A stretch of DNA of 64,000 nt from Acarospora socialis. Its lineage: Eukaryota > Ascomycota > Lecanoromycetes > Acarosporales > Acarosporaceae. The notes beneath the pieces were generated by a model, which saw only the letters and a program-made list of their open reading frames with translations, ran no database searches and was not told the DNA's origin. A program made the position numbers and the translations under genes. The DNA lies in the NCBI GenBank assembly GCA_025617375.2, contig JAMYGW020000008.1:1240001-1304000 (forward strand), written 5' to 3'. Of the stretch, positions 32,343-43,719 are shown piece after piece (position 1 is the stretch's first letter; each line of letters starts with the position of its first letter).

Positions 32343-34163
32343 CTAATGCCCACCAACCTGGCCCTTGGGGATAGGTCTGATCCAACTGAGCGCCAGATTG
32401 ATCGCGATGGTCACGACGCCGATGATCCAGAACGTCTTGGCGTAGTGATTGCCAAGGACGCGGAAGATGACGGCGAAAACGATGCCGCCGAGATTGCCCG
32501 AGGCGCCGGTGACGCCGGATACGATGCCTGGTGCCACGAATTCTCACGTTAGTGGCACATTCAAACCCGGTTCGAAACGGAAAGACAACGAGTACAGAGA
32601 GTTTGGGAAGGGGTGAGTCATACCGTTGGCGAAAGGATGCACGTGCGGGACGAGGGAGAAGTTGGCGCCGTTGCCGCCCTCGAGGAAGAAGGCCATGCCG
32701 GCGATGAGGCCGAACATGGTGGACGAGTTGCGCGAGTCGGTCAGGCCGATGGCGATGAGGAAGGCGCCGGTGATGACTCCATAAGAGTGCAGGAGCATCT
32801 TCTTGCCCCAGACGCCGGTGCGGGGGTAGATGAAGTCGGAGATGACGCCGCCGAGCGGGCGGAAGACGACGTTCAGGAGGCCGAACATGGCCGCCCAGTT
32901 GCCGGAGCCGGTCTGGCCGAGGGTGGGGAAGTTCTTGACGTAGTAGGCGCCCAGGACGGAGTTGATGGCCAGCTCGCCGCCGAAGGAGCAGAAGTAGCCG
33001 CCCGCGAGCACGAGGGTTTGCAGGGAGAAGATGACGCGCATCGCTTCGTGGAAGGTCGGCTTGACGACGATCTCGCCGCGGGCGGTGTCCAGCATCTGCT
33101 GCTCGCCGATCTGGGCCTCGTGGTCGATGGCGCCGTCGCGCTTGTCGGTGGCTGCGAACTGTAGCTTCTCCTTGTCGCTGGAGGCCGATGGACTTTCGGT
33201 GCCTGGTGTGGATGTTCGCTTGCCGGTGATCTCGCCTGGAACGTCCACGACATCGCCCGTGATGCCGTGGCTGGCCAGGTTCTGCTGGGCGTGCAGGTGC
33301 CGTTCCCTCCATTTGCCCGTGGGGGTGTCGGGACACAATATGAGCATGGAGATGGCGGTGACGGTGATGCAGATGAAAGGGACGATGAACGCGACACGCC
33401 ACGCCACGTGTGGCGTGAGATGTTGTCTCGCTACCAGCGAATCAAAGATGGCGGGCATCAAGAAGTAGGTGATGCCACCGCCTGCATTGCCCAGTCCTCC
33501 GGTAAGCGCATTGGCTGTGCCCACGATGTTCTTGTCGAAGAACCCCGTCGACCAGACTTGGCAGGGCACGAAACTACCGCCAAGGATCCCGACAAAGAAG
33601 CGGAGAGCAAGGAGACCCGAAGTGTTGTAGACGGCACCAGCGAGAACGGTGGGGAGGGCACCAGCCAGGAGACACCCTGCGAATGTAACTCGGGGACCAA
33701 AGCGATCACATGATGGCCCTGCGACGAGTCGGACGAGAAGACTTTCGAATTCGTTAGACGATGCACGCATGCCGTAGAGGGAGAGAACACATACGTAGCA
33801 ACAAGGGCGATGATGTTAGAGTTGGCGACATCAATTTGTGAAAGATTCAAATCCTTGGCAATCGTGATACTCAACTGTATAGCGTCAGAACACCACAACT
33901 AACGATAATCCCAACACCCAGGGGGGTTTACCAGTGGTGGAAATGCATACCTGCGGAGCTTGTCAGCAATCGGATCAGGTATGAGTGAGACTACATTAAG
34001 CTGTGGGAGCTCACCAAGACCAAAACGCAATCATGAAGCCAAACCATGAGAAGAAAAACACTCGGCCATACACATTGACTGGATTCAAGGCTGGTATCGA
34101 TCGAGCTTTCCGATTGATAGGATTAACATCTGGGGCTCTCCATAAGACCGGAACGTCCACCAT
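32343..34163 (-). CDS. nrtA: high-affinity nitrate/nitrite transporter (NNP family, MFS)
   Basis: Plasma-membrane nitrate:proton symporter of the CrnA/NrtA type. Exons 34015-34163, 33932-33950, 33795-33874, 32624-33741 and 32343-32527 give 516 residues, close to other fungal NrtA proteins. The N-terminus reads [20 protein letters not shown], then [20 protein letters not shown]. Helix 2 is [20 protein letters not shown], followed by [16 protein letters not shown]. The first nitrate signature lies in [18 protein letters not shown] and the second in [18 protein letters not shown]. The long central cytosolic loop typical of fungal members runs from about 225 to 310. The 19-nt second exon is small but required. 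Nitrate and nitrite reductase genes are not adjacent, unlike the classic cluster. Very GC-rich coding sequence. Candidate NirA and GATA sites lie upstream. Confidence 0.92.
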
Positions 34164-34385
34164 ATTGAGCGTGTGTGTGTTCGAACTGTGGATTATCTCT
34201 GAGCGCAGGCAGCAAAAGTTGTGCTGGATACTATCGAGTCCTCTGAATAATTGATTCTGATATGAAATCTCCCGGTTGATGCCAGGAGGACAGGCTTCTT
34301 ATGAGAAGCTTCACACTGAAGACTTTGATCAATGCTCTGCTTCTCCGGTGATCCTATATCAAAAAACGCCAAGTGGGCCATGTAA

Positions 34386-34400
34386 ATCCGCGGGTTATCC
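34386..34400 (-). promoter_or_regulatory. candidate NirA site next to GATA site
   Basis: ATCCGCGG matches seven of eight bases of the NirA consensus CTCCGHGG. It is followed immediately by GTTATC, a GATA-type core on the other strand. It lies about 225 bp upstream of the transporter ATG. In Aspergillus nidulans nitrate genes, NirA and AreA bind adjacent sites of these kinds; use here is inferred. Confidence 0.45.
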
Positions 34401-34481
34401 CACTAGCAGTGAATAAGGCGTGCGCCATGTCGAAGCTAGGGTTGTCGAGTGGGCAAGAAAAAGCGCCCAGATACTTGGCCT

Positions 34482-34487
34482 GATAAG
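34482..34487 (+). promoter_or_regulatory. candidate AreA/NIT2 GATA site
   Basis: GATAAG, a perfect HGATAR core in context TGATAAG, about 320 bp upstream of the nitrate transporter start. Confidence 0.35.
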
Positions 34488-34834
34488 GAGATACGTGTTT
34501 CAGACAGCTCCAAAGGATGACATCCAGATCGACGCTTGGTGCGTCGAAGAGTCTCGGACCGCTCGAAGAGGACTCGGTGTAAGGGCTTCGATGCTAGACT
34601 GAAAGTTGCCACAGAGCAGAGAAAGCGCGGAGATGCTCGTCGTCGTGCTCTTGGCCATTGTCCAAAAGCCAGAAACTCGAGAATGATGGCGTGGGTGTCC
34701 CTCTGTGTGTTTATCTGAGGCTGCGTTCGGTGGCTTCTGGCCAGGGGCGTTCGAATGCACGACGACCAAGTCTGCATGGGAATGGCGGGAAAATGGAAAG
34801 AAAGTAAAGAGGTCCAATCGATTTCAGCCGGAGC

Positions 34835-34974
34835 CTTATCATGATCGGCGTAGTCGTACGAGGGTGAAAGATCCTGGAAGCTGAATCTCACTCTGGCCAC
34901 GTTGGGATGTCGTCCTTATCTCAAGGATGGGAGATAACGAGCCCGAAGAGAGCTGTGACGGGTCGTTCCTTATC
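34835..34974. promoter_or_regulatory. cluster of four GATA sites
   Basis: CTTATC at 34835-34840, 34915-34920 and 34969-34974, plus AGATAA at 34932-34937, all within 140 bp and about 700-800 bp upstream of the transporter. Clusters of HGATAR are typical of nitrogen-controlled fungal promoters. Chance occurrence of single sites is common, so the cluster is the evidence. Confidence 0.35.
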
Positions 34975-36229
34975 AGTAACCCGGTCACACACTAACTGAG
35001 CAGCTGAATCGCCGACATACGCGTATAATGCAGTACTTAACGTGGGTAGTCTGTTTCTCAAGAAAAGTGAGTATGGTAGACTATCATTGAGATCTGAGTC
35101 TTCTTACTGGATATCTTCGAATATTTTATGTTTCTACTCTGTTCCGCGTGCTTGATAGCTAATTGTGCCCGAGCGTGTCTGAGAGAGACATGGTCGTGTG
35201 GTATTCACGCCATAACTGGCATTCGGAATCCATCCTCGCCTCTGTATGTTGATGTCAATGCCTCGCAAGCCCTACGTGATGTTGTCCCGTGCTCGTGCCT
35301 GGAGCTTCCCCGATCGACACGATGACTTTCCCCACATATACTCTTCACCCCACGCTAATGGAGCTCTTATCTGTCGCTTAGCTGCCCAATGATAAGCTTG
35401 CTATGAAGCTCCTGGACCCGCATTCTTCATAGCTTACTAAGCGTTGGCTTTTAGCACAATCATTGTATTGCGTCAGTACTTGGTTATGATGGATTGGAAG
35501 CGGGCTACTAGTACTAAATACAACGGAGGATGTCTACCTTGTGCGAGTACAGATGCAGGTTGGTGCTACCGGAGCATCAGCTGATTCAGGGCTTACTGCT
35601 CGAGCTCTCCTATAGAGGTATGGAGTTAGGAATACCTACCCCTCTTGTCTTGATTTGACTTCCAGTTGGCCTTATCAAGGAAGACTATGAGAATATTTAC
35701 ATAAGCATGCACTAGGGTTATTGGACCCATACATTTTTACTCCAGTTATTCTTTCGTCTTCGGACGAAGGTCGTGCCCTCTTATAGCCTGGCATCTCATA
35801 ACGTTGTTTTTCTCTGCTTCGCGTAACAGTCTCCGCAAGCTGCCTCGTTGAGCCTTAATTAAGGCAACCTGCTGCACAGTGAGTCGGATTATATGATCTA
35901 GTCATTGTGCGCTGTCACTGCATGAGCATACGTGCAGTGAAACGTTCCCAGTCATAATATGCTCACTCACACTGGTTGAGAGCTTCGAGATGGTGCAAGG
36001 CTTATCCAATCAGGATCGAGGGTGCAAGTCTGACTTACTAAACGGCCCGCGGTGGACGAGGCTGAGGCGGCTTCTTAAGCTATGAGGCTCTACTCACCTG
36101 TTTATTTGCGGTGTTCCATCCCCGCCCTAGGGCATTCTCGCTTTGCTAACTGTTCCGTTGGCAGACAGACGTTGCCGTGTAAGCTACTCTATGATCTCAA
36201 CACCAGAACTGGGATCGGCCTAGGCAGAG

Positions 36230-37766
36230 ATGCAGAGTCGACTACAATCACCATGGTCGCCGCATATTGGAGGTCTAGGGAACGAGCGGGGAAGATATGA
36301 AGAGAGTCCAACACTTCCAGGCTCGTTTCCAGCCGATGCCCCAGAACTTGTGGACCGGAATAGCTTTGGGATCCAGGAGCTCCCGGGCACGATTCCAGGC
36401 GAGATACCCGAGCTTGGAAGCAGAGCTTCAGACATAGGGGTTGCATTTGGCTGGAGAATGCCAGACACTGCTCCAGTCAGGGCTCAGGAGGACTTGCTGG
36501 ACTTGCAGAATCAGCAACAACACGAAGCTCGTAACAGAAAGCTAGCCTCGCGCTCAGCCCCACCACCACCGCCACCGTCACCGCCCCCGGTCAGGGCTCA
36601 GGAGCACTTGCTGGACTTGCAGATTCGCTCAGCTTCACTATCACCACTGCCACCAACACCATCACCAAGGCCACCCAACCGTTACCCTCCCGTTCCAAAA
36701 CAGAACAGCGATGCTAAACCGGGATCTAAGAGGGCCATCAGGGGCAGCGGAAAAGACGCGTCAGGTTCAAGATCTGGCGTAGGATCGAAGAATGCCACAA
36801 ACCCAGCTTCAAATAACATTGTCATTGCGGTCTTTGGCTTGACAGGGACCGGAAAATCCTCTTTCATCAGCAAGCTCACCGGGAAGGACGTGAAGATAGG
36901 GCATAGTCTACAATCATGTGAGCATATTTACAATTCTGTTTTATACTGAAACAACTAACCGCTTGCCTGCCAGGCACAACCGGGATCGAGCAAGTACATT
37001 GCAAGATCGGCCTCTGTGACGTCATCTTAGTTGACACTCCTGGGTTTGATGACACCAATCGGACGGATACCGAAGTCTTAGCCTTAATCGCGTCTTGGAT
37101 GAAAGACGCCTATGACGACCAAACTCGGCTGACAGGCGTTATCTACCTGCATCGGATTTCGGACCCTCGCATGTCTGGCTCATCGTACAAAAACTTGCGG
37201 ATGCTCCGCTCCCTGTGCGGTACCAAGAACCTCTCGCACGTTATCTTGGCGACGACGATGTGGGATATGGTTAGCCCTGAGCAGGGTGCTGCCCGCGAAG
37301 GCGAATTGTTGTCTGAGGGGAAGTTCTGGGGAGATATGGTAAGAGCCGGGTCGATGGTGCGGCGATACGATAATACGACTGGGGGCGCGATAGCCATGGT
37401 GAACGAATTGCTCCAGAAGTCGCCAGTGGTATTGAAGATCCAAGTGGAAGTAGCGATCGAGAAGAAAGACCTTATAGACACCACAGCCGGACAGTCGATC
37501 AACGAGACGCTGATAAACCTGTCTAAGAAGCACATCGAGGACTTGGTTCTGATCAAAGAAGACATAGCTCAAGCTGTGAAAGAAAGTAAGTTTCCCCTTG
37601 CCCCACAGTTCGGCTTCACGGGATAGGAAGATCAAGGACACTGACGACGCCTGCCACAGAGGATGCGAAATTGCAAAAAGAACTTGAAGCTACCAAGAAA
37701 AAGCTTGCGGATCAGATGAAAGCGATCGAAGATAGCCAACGTGCACTCCGCAGACCGGTTGTCTAG
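36230..37766 (+). CDS. AIG1/G-domain GTP-binding protein
   Basis: P-loop GTPase of the fungal AIG1-like (septin/TRAFAC-related) group, many of which occur in expanded families with variable tails; biological role unknown. Exons 36230-36917, 36974-37585 and 37660-37766 give 468 residues. The first 190 are disordered, proline-rich, with two copies of a VRAQE(D/H)LLDLQ motif. G1 is FGLTGTGKSSFISKLTG, followed by GHSLQSCTTGI. G3 is LVDTPGFDDTNRTDTEVLAL, followed by GVIYLHRISDPRMSGSSYKN and VILATTMWDMV. The C-terminus is a charged coiled coil (LQKELEATKKKLADQMK). The stop is a TAG at 37764-37766, but the same frame stays open for 38 more codons and encodes a zinc ribbon (next entry). Confidence 0.85.
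36476..36623 (+). repeat. 34-bp direct repeat within the AIG1-like gene
   Basis: 36476-36509 and 36590-36623 match at 33 of 34 bases and encode VRAQEDLLDLQ and VRAQEHLLDLQ in the same frame. The near identity at nucleotide level implies a recent internal duplication. Confidence 0.85.
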
Positions 37767-37883
37767 AGAGCTTGGTACCAGTTCAGTTGGCGTTGTAAAG
37801 GGTGCAATGCAAGGTTGAAGAAAGATCCCGGACCGCAACAGGGGAAATGTCCGGGTTGTGGGTTGGACCAGCTGTTCGTGTAG
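37767..37883 (+). other. in-frame zinc-ribbon extension after the AIG1-like stop codon
   Basis: Continuing the last exon frame past TAG gives 38 codons before a second TAG at 37881-37883: WYQFSWRCKGCNARLKKDPG, then a short QG linker and KCPGCGLDQLFV. Two CxxC pairs spaced by 17 residues form a plausible zinc ribbon, too specific for chance 3' untranslated sequence. Either the full-length protein normally includes it and this allele has acquired a stop, or it is reached by read-through or an unseen splice form. Confidence 0.55.
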
Positions 37884-38429
37884 TGAAGTGTGCTATATGC
37901 ATTTCAAATGGCTTTATCGGACATAGTATGGTAGGTTAGAGATCAATGCGATAATCTGCAAGTAATATCTCACGCCTGATCTTTAACAAGACACAGCCAG
38001 ATGACGGAAAGGGTGGAACATCTGCGTGCTCGCTGATCCTTCAGCACAGACAAGGTCAAGGATTTGAACCAATAGCAAAGACTTCTGCAAGATCTTTATT
38101 CCTTCTCAGGAAGGATGAACTCGTCTCTTTTCTTAGTCTGTTCCACCCGTACTGTCATCTGGCTGTACATTCTCATGTTTGCTCTACGCTATGTGAGATA
38201 CTTGCTGTTCTCGACTTCATCTCAAACGGCGGAAAGGAAGGTGGATTAATATTACCGTTTCTCGTTTGTTTGATAAGTGGTATACATCCGTATGTTGTTG
38301 TTGGGTTAATCAGCATTGCTGATGAGTGGGACAGGACTTATTAGGGCTGATCGCCGAGACACGGGAGCAGTATATCCGTTAGACTAATAATGCGCTTACC
38401 AACGCACATACATACAACCTGTACATCGC
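37884..38429. other. intergenic, nothing recognised
   Basis: Shared 3' region of two convergent genes. No gene-like frame or repeat. Confidence 0.5.
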
Positions 38430-40180
38430 TCACCACCCACGCCATCGGACCCAAACATCCACGACGACATCCCTGAGGTGCTCCGGCGAACTGGAATCAA
38501 CGACAAAGTAATAATCAAAGCCTGCCCCAGCGATACACGCATGGTTAGGCCAGATCCTGACCTTCTGGCCGATCTGCAACTCGGACACGGTTGCCTGCGA
38601 GGCTTCTCTCCTTAGGATGCCGTGCTCTTGACTGACTCGGTCGACGATCCATCCAGAATGTCCTGCCTCGTTCTCCTCGGGCAAAGGCATACCCCAGTCT
38701 GATACGATGCCCCACCCGCTGTAGGATTTGCATGGCTCGCGTCCGAGGGACAAGGAGCCAGCTGCGACCAGCACTTCAGGAGGGTCGCGATCGGGGTAGC
38801 TACTTGCAACTTCGGCCAGAATGCTCAGGCCGAGGTTGGCCATCCCCTTGCGTGGCTGTGCGCGTGTCGCGAGCTGCTGCAGATCCAGGAGTGCGTAGAC
38901 GCCCGCGTGTAGCTCGATGGTGAACGTGCGTTTGACCTCTGCAATTGTCTTCTTCAATTTCTGTACTTGTTCCTGGAGTTTCGAGTTTCCCGACGAGGCG
39001 GGGCTAGTATCGAGCAGACTCTGCACAGAGGTTGCTGTCGGCGTGGCGCCTATGGATAATACAAACCGTCTATCCCTGACATGATTTCCGATTGCCTTCG
39101 TGGCTGCTGCTGCGCTTCGTTCAATCTCTTGCACCAGGAGCTCGAGAGCTGTTTCCTCCGAGTCACCGCCGTAGCTATGGCCAGCATGGCTATAGAATCC
39201 TCTCAATCGACCGTTGCCGGAGGGCTCCAGGTCGGTATTGATGAGGCCTACAATATCTTGAAACGAAGTCGTGTCTGTTTGCACCCCAGCGCGATGGTAC
39301 CCGGTGTCTATCTTGATGAAGATATCCGGAGAGAAACCCGCCGTTTCAGCGAAGCACTTGAGTGCTTGCAGCTGCTTGGCATGGTCGATCAGGACGCTGA
39401 CACTTCCTGGCCCAAGTTGCTTCCCAAAACGAGCCAAGCGGAGTACTTGTGAAGGCGGGAGGGGGAGACCGTATAGCAGCTACTCAAGCAAGCACCATTC
39501 AGTGTTTGCAAGCTGGAGATTCGCAACAGAGAATATCCTACATTGGGACTCTTCCCCTCCCTTAGGCAACCAAGAAGGTAAGGGAGCAGATGCTCGGCTT
39601 CACTCATGGTTGAGACGATTACTGAGACATGTTCCGCGTCATTGCCAACTTGTAACCGAGTCAATTCTGTTGTCTTTGTCCGTCAGCGACATACTCTCAG
39701 AGCTATACATATTCCCGCCACCGTTGCAAAACACCAGTCCTTGCCCTAGAGGGCAAAATTCTCAACAGTAACAATTCCTCAGCGCCGATGTAAGGAAATC
39801 AGTTCTGAGAATGCAGAATGACCCCATGCGTTTCTATTCTCTTATACATAGAGTATAGAAAAGTTCATACTGCCCAATATCCTGGATACTAAGTGTAAGT
39901 ATCCGGTGAGAAGAGACGAAAGCGATCACCGAGAGGCGTGATAGGAGATGATAGGAGAGAGCACTCTACCTACCTTGTGGGTTTTGACATGAGGCCGAAA
40001 TTCTAGCTCTAAGCTCCTAGCGGTATCCAGCATATCAGTACAGTTCCTTGAAGCCACAGCCCTGTCGATGATGGCGGCCGGGGTCGGAAGGTCTATGATA
40101 TTTGTGCCGATATATTGACTTTTCAACGCAGCTTCCGACACTGCTGGATAGAGCAATGGAGCAGCGATGGGAGCATTCAT
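38430..40180 (-). CDS. DSD1: D-serine dehydratase-like PLP enzyme (alanine racemase N-fold)
   Basis: Pyridoxal-phosphate and zinc enzyme of the eukaryotic D-serine dehydratase family, converting D-serine to pyruvate and ammonia; D-threonine aldolase activity is the main alternative. Exons 39974-40180, 39542-39673 and 38430-39479 give 462 residues. LPTPAAIIDRAVASRNCTDML precedes RPHVKTHK, whose last lysine is the expected PLP Schiff base. VSVIVSTMSEAEHLL and YGLPLPPSQVLRLARFG follow, then FIKIDTGYHRAGVQ. The C-terminal IWPNHACIAGAGFDYYFVVD supplies the HxC zinc ligands. Intron 1 is long at 300 bp and uses a weak acceptor (CAAAG); intron 2 is 62 bp. The start at the second ATG (MNAPIAAP) is preferred; the one at 40201 adds seven residues. 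Confidence 0.87.
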
Positions 40181-41393
40181 TGTGTCGATGTTACGAGGCA
40201 AGTGATACTACTTCGGGTATTTGATCCAGATTGAGCTCCATGTGTGAGTCCCTTCAACATCCTTCTGAAGGAAGTCGTGCGGGATATTGATTGGCCGCGT
40301 GCCGCCACTAGATAGATAGATACCTTAGTACGAGTTTCTTGGGTCGGCGAGCAGGGAGTATTGACTTGAGATAGCAGTTATGCAAAGCTCATATGATTTT
40401 ATATTAGGTGGTGGTAGGAGTCCATCAGAGTTCGTCAACATCTCTCCAGTACCTAGCTGTAAGATATACGTCAACGTAATCACATCTACGACCATGATGA
40501 GGGAAGATAGCTCGGGCTTACGAGAATCTATCCCAAGCTTCCGGGGAGCTCATTCGGAAAGCTAATAATGGATAGACCTTCCAGCCTGAAACGTAGTCGA
40601 GTAAGAGCTGAGTGGGGAGCTAAATAAGGTATTGCCGTTGCCCAATGACAGCCTGCCAAACTTCACTCTAAATGGGAATGGAACAGCCGGGCCCGCACTT
40701 ACTTCTCGCTTCCCGACGGCTGTTCCACCGCTAAAATCAAACATGTTATATAACGTATAACCACACAACGAGGTCGCCCCCGAAGCCACGATGTTTGATG
40801 GGCGCCAAAATCTTGTATGGCTGGAAGATGGTAAAATTGTTGCATACGGTAGGTAAAGTACGCACCCTATGGTGGGGTTAGTCCGTCAGCAGCAATGACA
40901 AGGTGGCATCGAGTACATCTGTAGTCTTCTTCAACAAAGCACCTTATTGCTATTACTTTAACTGTTATATCCATCCATCCTGGAAGCCGAATTGCTTCCT
41001 TCGCCTGCTTTTCTCGTCGTTACTACCTATCTAGCTTGCTTACTCCACGAACACTCCGTATGAGTTGCGGATCTAATCCTGGCTCAATCCTGCATTAGGG
41101 TATTGGATGCACAAGCTTAGCTACATGATCGTGAAATCGGTCTGCGAATCTGCTGCAATTTTGGATCTTACCGTATCCACTTTCTCCAATGCTCGTCTAG
41201 AGAGATCCACGCCTGCAGGCTGGTACTCCCATCCGGCTTTTCGTGATCGCCAACGATCGCTCCGCAGCACCTGCACGTAAGCGCTGGTCGGCAACTTTCG
41301 CTGGAGCCTGTATCTTAAACGAGAACCCCAACATTTCCATACCACGTACCTTGGAGCTAGGCACAGGCACGCTGCGCCGCAGCTGTACTTCAA
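40181..41393. other. 1.2 kb intergenic region
   Basis: Divergent promoter region of the D-serine dehydratase-like and hypothetical genes. A TAGATAGATAGATA run lies near 40308-40322, followed by ACCTTAGTACGAG. No coding signal. Confidence 0.45.
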
Positions 41394-43719
41394 ATGGCCA
41401 TCGCTCCGCCCGAAGAGGGAGCGTGGCTGTCGTCTGCCACTAACCTCAACAACGGCGTGGAGGAAGATCATGAATCCTCAATGGCCGACCAACCTCCCAT
41501 TCACCCTGTTCCGACCATGCAGGGCGCCTTCGAGGAGTCGATGATGGAGACTCTGAATGAAGGAAATGGTCAGTGGTCCGAAGAGAGGGCGGCAAAGGTC
41601 GACTCGGTCACGAGACGGAAGTTGTTGCTGGAACAAGCAGAGTATGAGCGGACGTGTGCCGGACGCTGGAAGCAGAAACCTGGGGAGAAGTTCCACCCGC
41701 TATGGAAGCTCGTCGCACAGATATCTTTCGGGATGCATCTGTTGCAGCAGGAGCTGGCAAAGTCGGATGAAGAGGTCATCAAGATCCTGCAGACGCACGT
41801 GGATGAAGTGGATGGATTCCTCGAGCGAACAACCGAAGACTTTGACCTTGCGCAAAATGACATCGACGAGCGAATACGGTATCTACGGTTGCCTCTGGAG
41901 CACCCACAAGTCTTCGACGCCATGCTCGAGGATCGCAATTTTCGAACGTCGATCGTGGAGGGCAATGAGAAAATTGAGCACATCGTCGATCGGACGGCAG
42001 CGGCGATGAATGATGCACTCAAGGATGTGCAGAAAGGGTTAGATGCGACCCGGGAGCTGGCGAAGTACCTCAAGAGGCTGGATAGGACTTGGGAAGTCCG
42101 ATCGGGGGACCACGAGTCCGTATACCTGGCGATGGTTGGCAACACCAAGGGGTGGAACAGGGCTTTTCTGAAGTTGCAGCTGAAAGGAAACAGCCTCGGC
42201 GTGGCATTGGTGCAACTGGGAGGTATCATCGCGGAGATGCAGAGGCGGGCAGGCATCGCAAGTAGGAAAAACATTGTAAGATATGACTAGGCTGCACGTA
42301 CGCTTCTATATAGAAAGCCTGACCGAAAAGCAGATTGCGTCCAAGTCCATACAAGGGAAATACTACATCGAACCTAGCTCGCACGCCATGCGTCGTGCAT
42401 ATCCCTCACCTCCCACCACCCCCAGTAAACCTCTCCCTGGAGAGCCCGACACGCTGAAGAAAGCCGTCCAAGCTACACTAAAGCAGAAGAAGTCGCCGTA
42501 CCACGCCAAGGAGAATCGTTCTCGAGAAGTGCTACCTGCCGAGACGCAAGAGCATCAACCACGTACACTTTCACACCGCAACTCGTTTTCTGAACGCACA
42601 CGCTCACTAACGCGCCGACTTTCATCTTTTTGGGAACAACAAGGAACAAACAACTTATCCAATGGCGACCGTCAGACACAGTCAGGTCCATCAAAAGACG
42701 ACTCAGTACACTCCCAGACCGTGGGTGATATCTCAACACCTAGCCGACTGTCTCGTCATAGCCGCGAGGGCAACTTCGAGCGATCGCGAATTGTGTCTGG
42801 ATCCATGCATCACACTCTCAATGACACGGACGAGGCCCCAGGTCCCACAATACACGACTTTCCACTACGCAAATACCAGAGCCATGACACCCTGAAACCA
42901 ATTCATTCACCAACCACACGCCAGCTGACTGCTTTCATTCCGCCCAAGCGCACAAGCTCGCTTCGAAGCCCTCGTGCCAGAATCACTCCGCCACCCCAAC
43001 AGTCCATAAATACACACCCAACTTCCGCATCCTCGCCGCTCGATTCCTCTCCACCCTCTTCAATTCCTATATCACCACTAAGCAACAACCCCCAACAACT
43101 GCCCGCGACCATATCCTCCAATCCGACTCCACCACGGCCCAAAGACAGTTCGCCCACCAAACCCAGACCTCCCTCAACCCTGCCAACCCGGTCCTCCTCC
43201 AAGATTGCCGTCCAACCCACTTTCGCCTCCGACGAAACCATCTCCTTCACGAACCCCGCCTCCTCGACCGCCCTCATTGAGTTCCTCGCCGCCACACCTC
43301 CGCCCTCGACGCCCTTACACCTCTCCCTCACTTTTGGCCCCTCTTCCTCCCCGTCTTTCAACGATAATAATTACAACTATCCTTCCTCCTCCGCGCCAAC
43401 GACCACCATGCTTAAATACAGAGGCTCGTCACCCCCCGCCTCACCAGCGCCGCCGGCCCCGGGCGGTGCAGCCATGGTGGACAGAATGTTCTTTCCGAAC
43501 TGGCAGTATGGGGAGAACGGAGGGGAGCTGGTAACGGGAGGGAAGGGCGAGAAGAGAAAGGAGGGCCGATTGAGCTGGAAGCGGATGCTGGGCAAAAGGA
43601 AGAAGAAGAGTGATGGGCGTGGACCGGGGCACGGCGCGCATGCGGATATGGAGGTCTTTGAAGGCGTCGACGCGAGGGGCGAGTGGGTTTCCACGAACAG
43701 TAGGGGGTCGTCGCGATGA
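41394..43719 (+). CDS. fungal hypothetical protein, helical N-terminus and proline/serine-rich tail
   Basis: I do not recognise the function. Two exons (41394-42261, 42314-43719) joined by a 52-bp intron give 757 residues. Residues 100-300 are strongly helical and charged, including FGMHLLQQELAKSDEEVIKI, LEHPQVFDAMLEDRNFRTSI and MNDALKDVQKGLDATRELAK, suggesting a coiled-coil interaction domain. The second exon opens with SLTEKQIASKSIQGKYYIEP, then becomes serine/threonine/proline-rich (about 360-650) with many SP/TP dipeptides. It ends with a basic patch near GRLSWKRMLGKRKKKSDGRG. The splice choice is set by keeping the helical frame open into the second exon. It could be a cytoskeletal or cell-cortex adaptor; this is only a guess from composition. 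Confidence 0.72.

Larger units (their letters stand above)
34164..36229. other. 2 kb intergenic region
   Basis: Contains the transporter promoter on the left. The open frame at 34436-34900 (minus) has no family match and overlaps the GATA sites. From 35000 to 36000 the sequence is AT-richer with no coding signal; I see no terminal repeats or transposase remains. Confidence 0.4.

Noticed and set aside
32260-33402. 380-codon minus-strand open frame rich in arginine and histidine
   Set aside because: It is a shadow of the GC-rich nitrate transporter exon; the transporter frame has all family motifs and this one has none.
34436-34900. 154-codon minus-strand ORF upstream of the nitrate transporter
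   Set aside because: No family resemblance, overlaps candidate regulatory sites, arginine-rich composition typical of chance frames.
34164-36229. Possible transposon remains in the AT-richer 35-36 kb stretch
   Set aside because: No terminal inverted repeats, target duplication or transposase-like frame could be found by eye.
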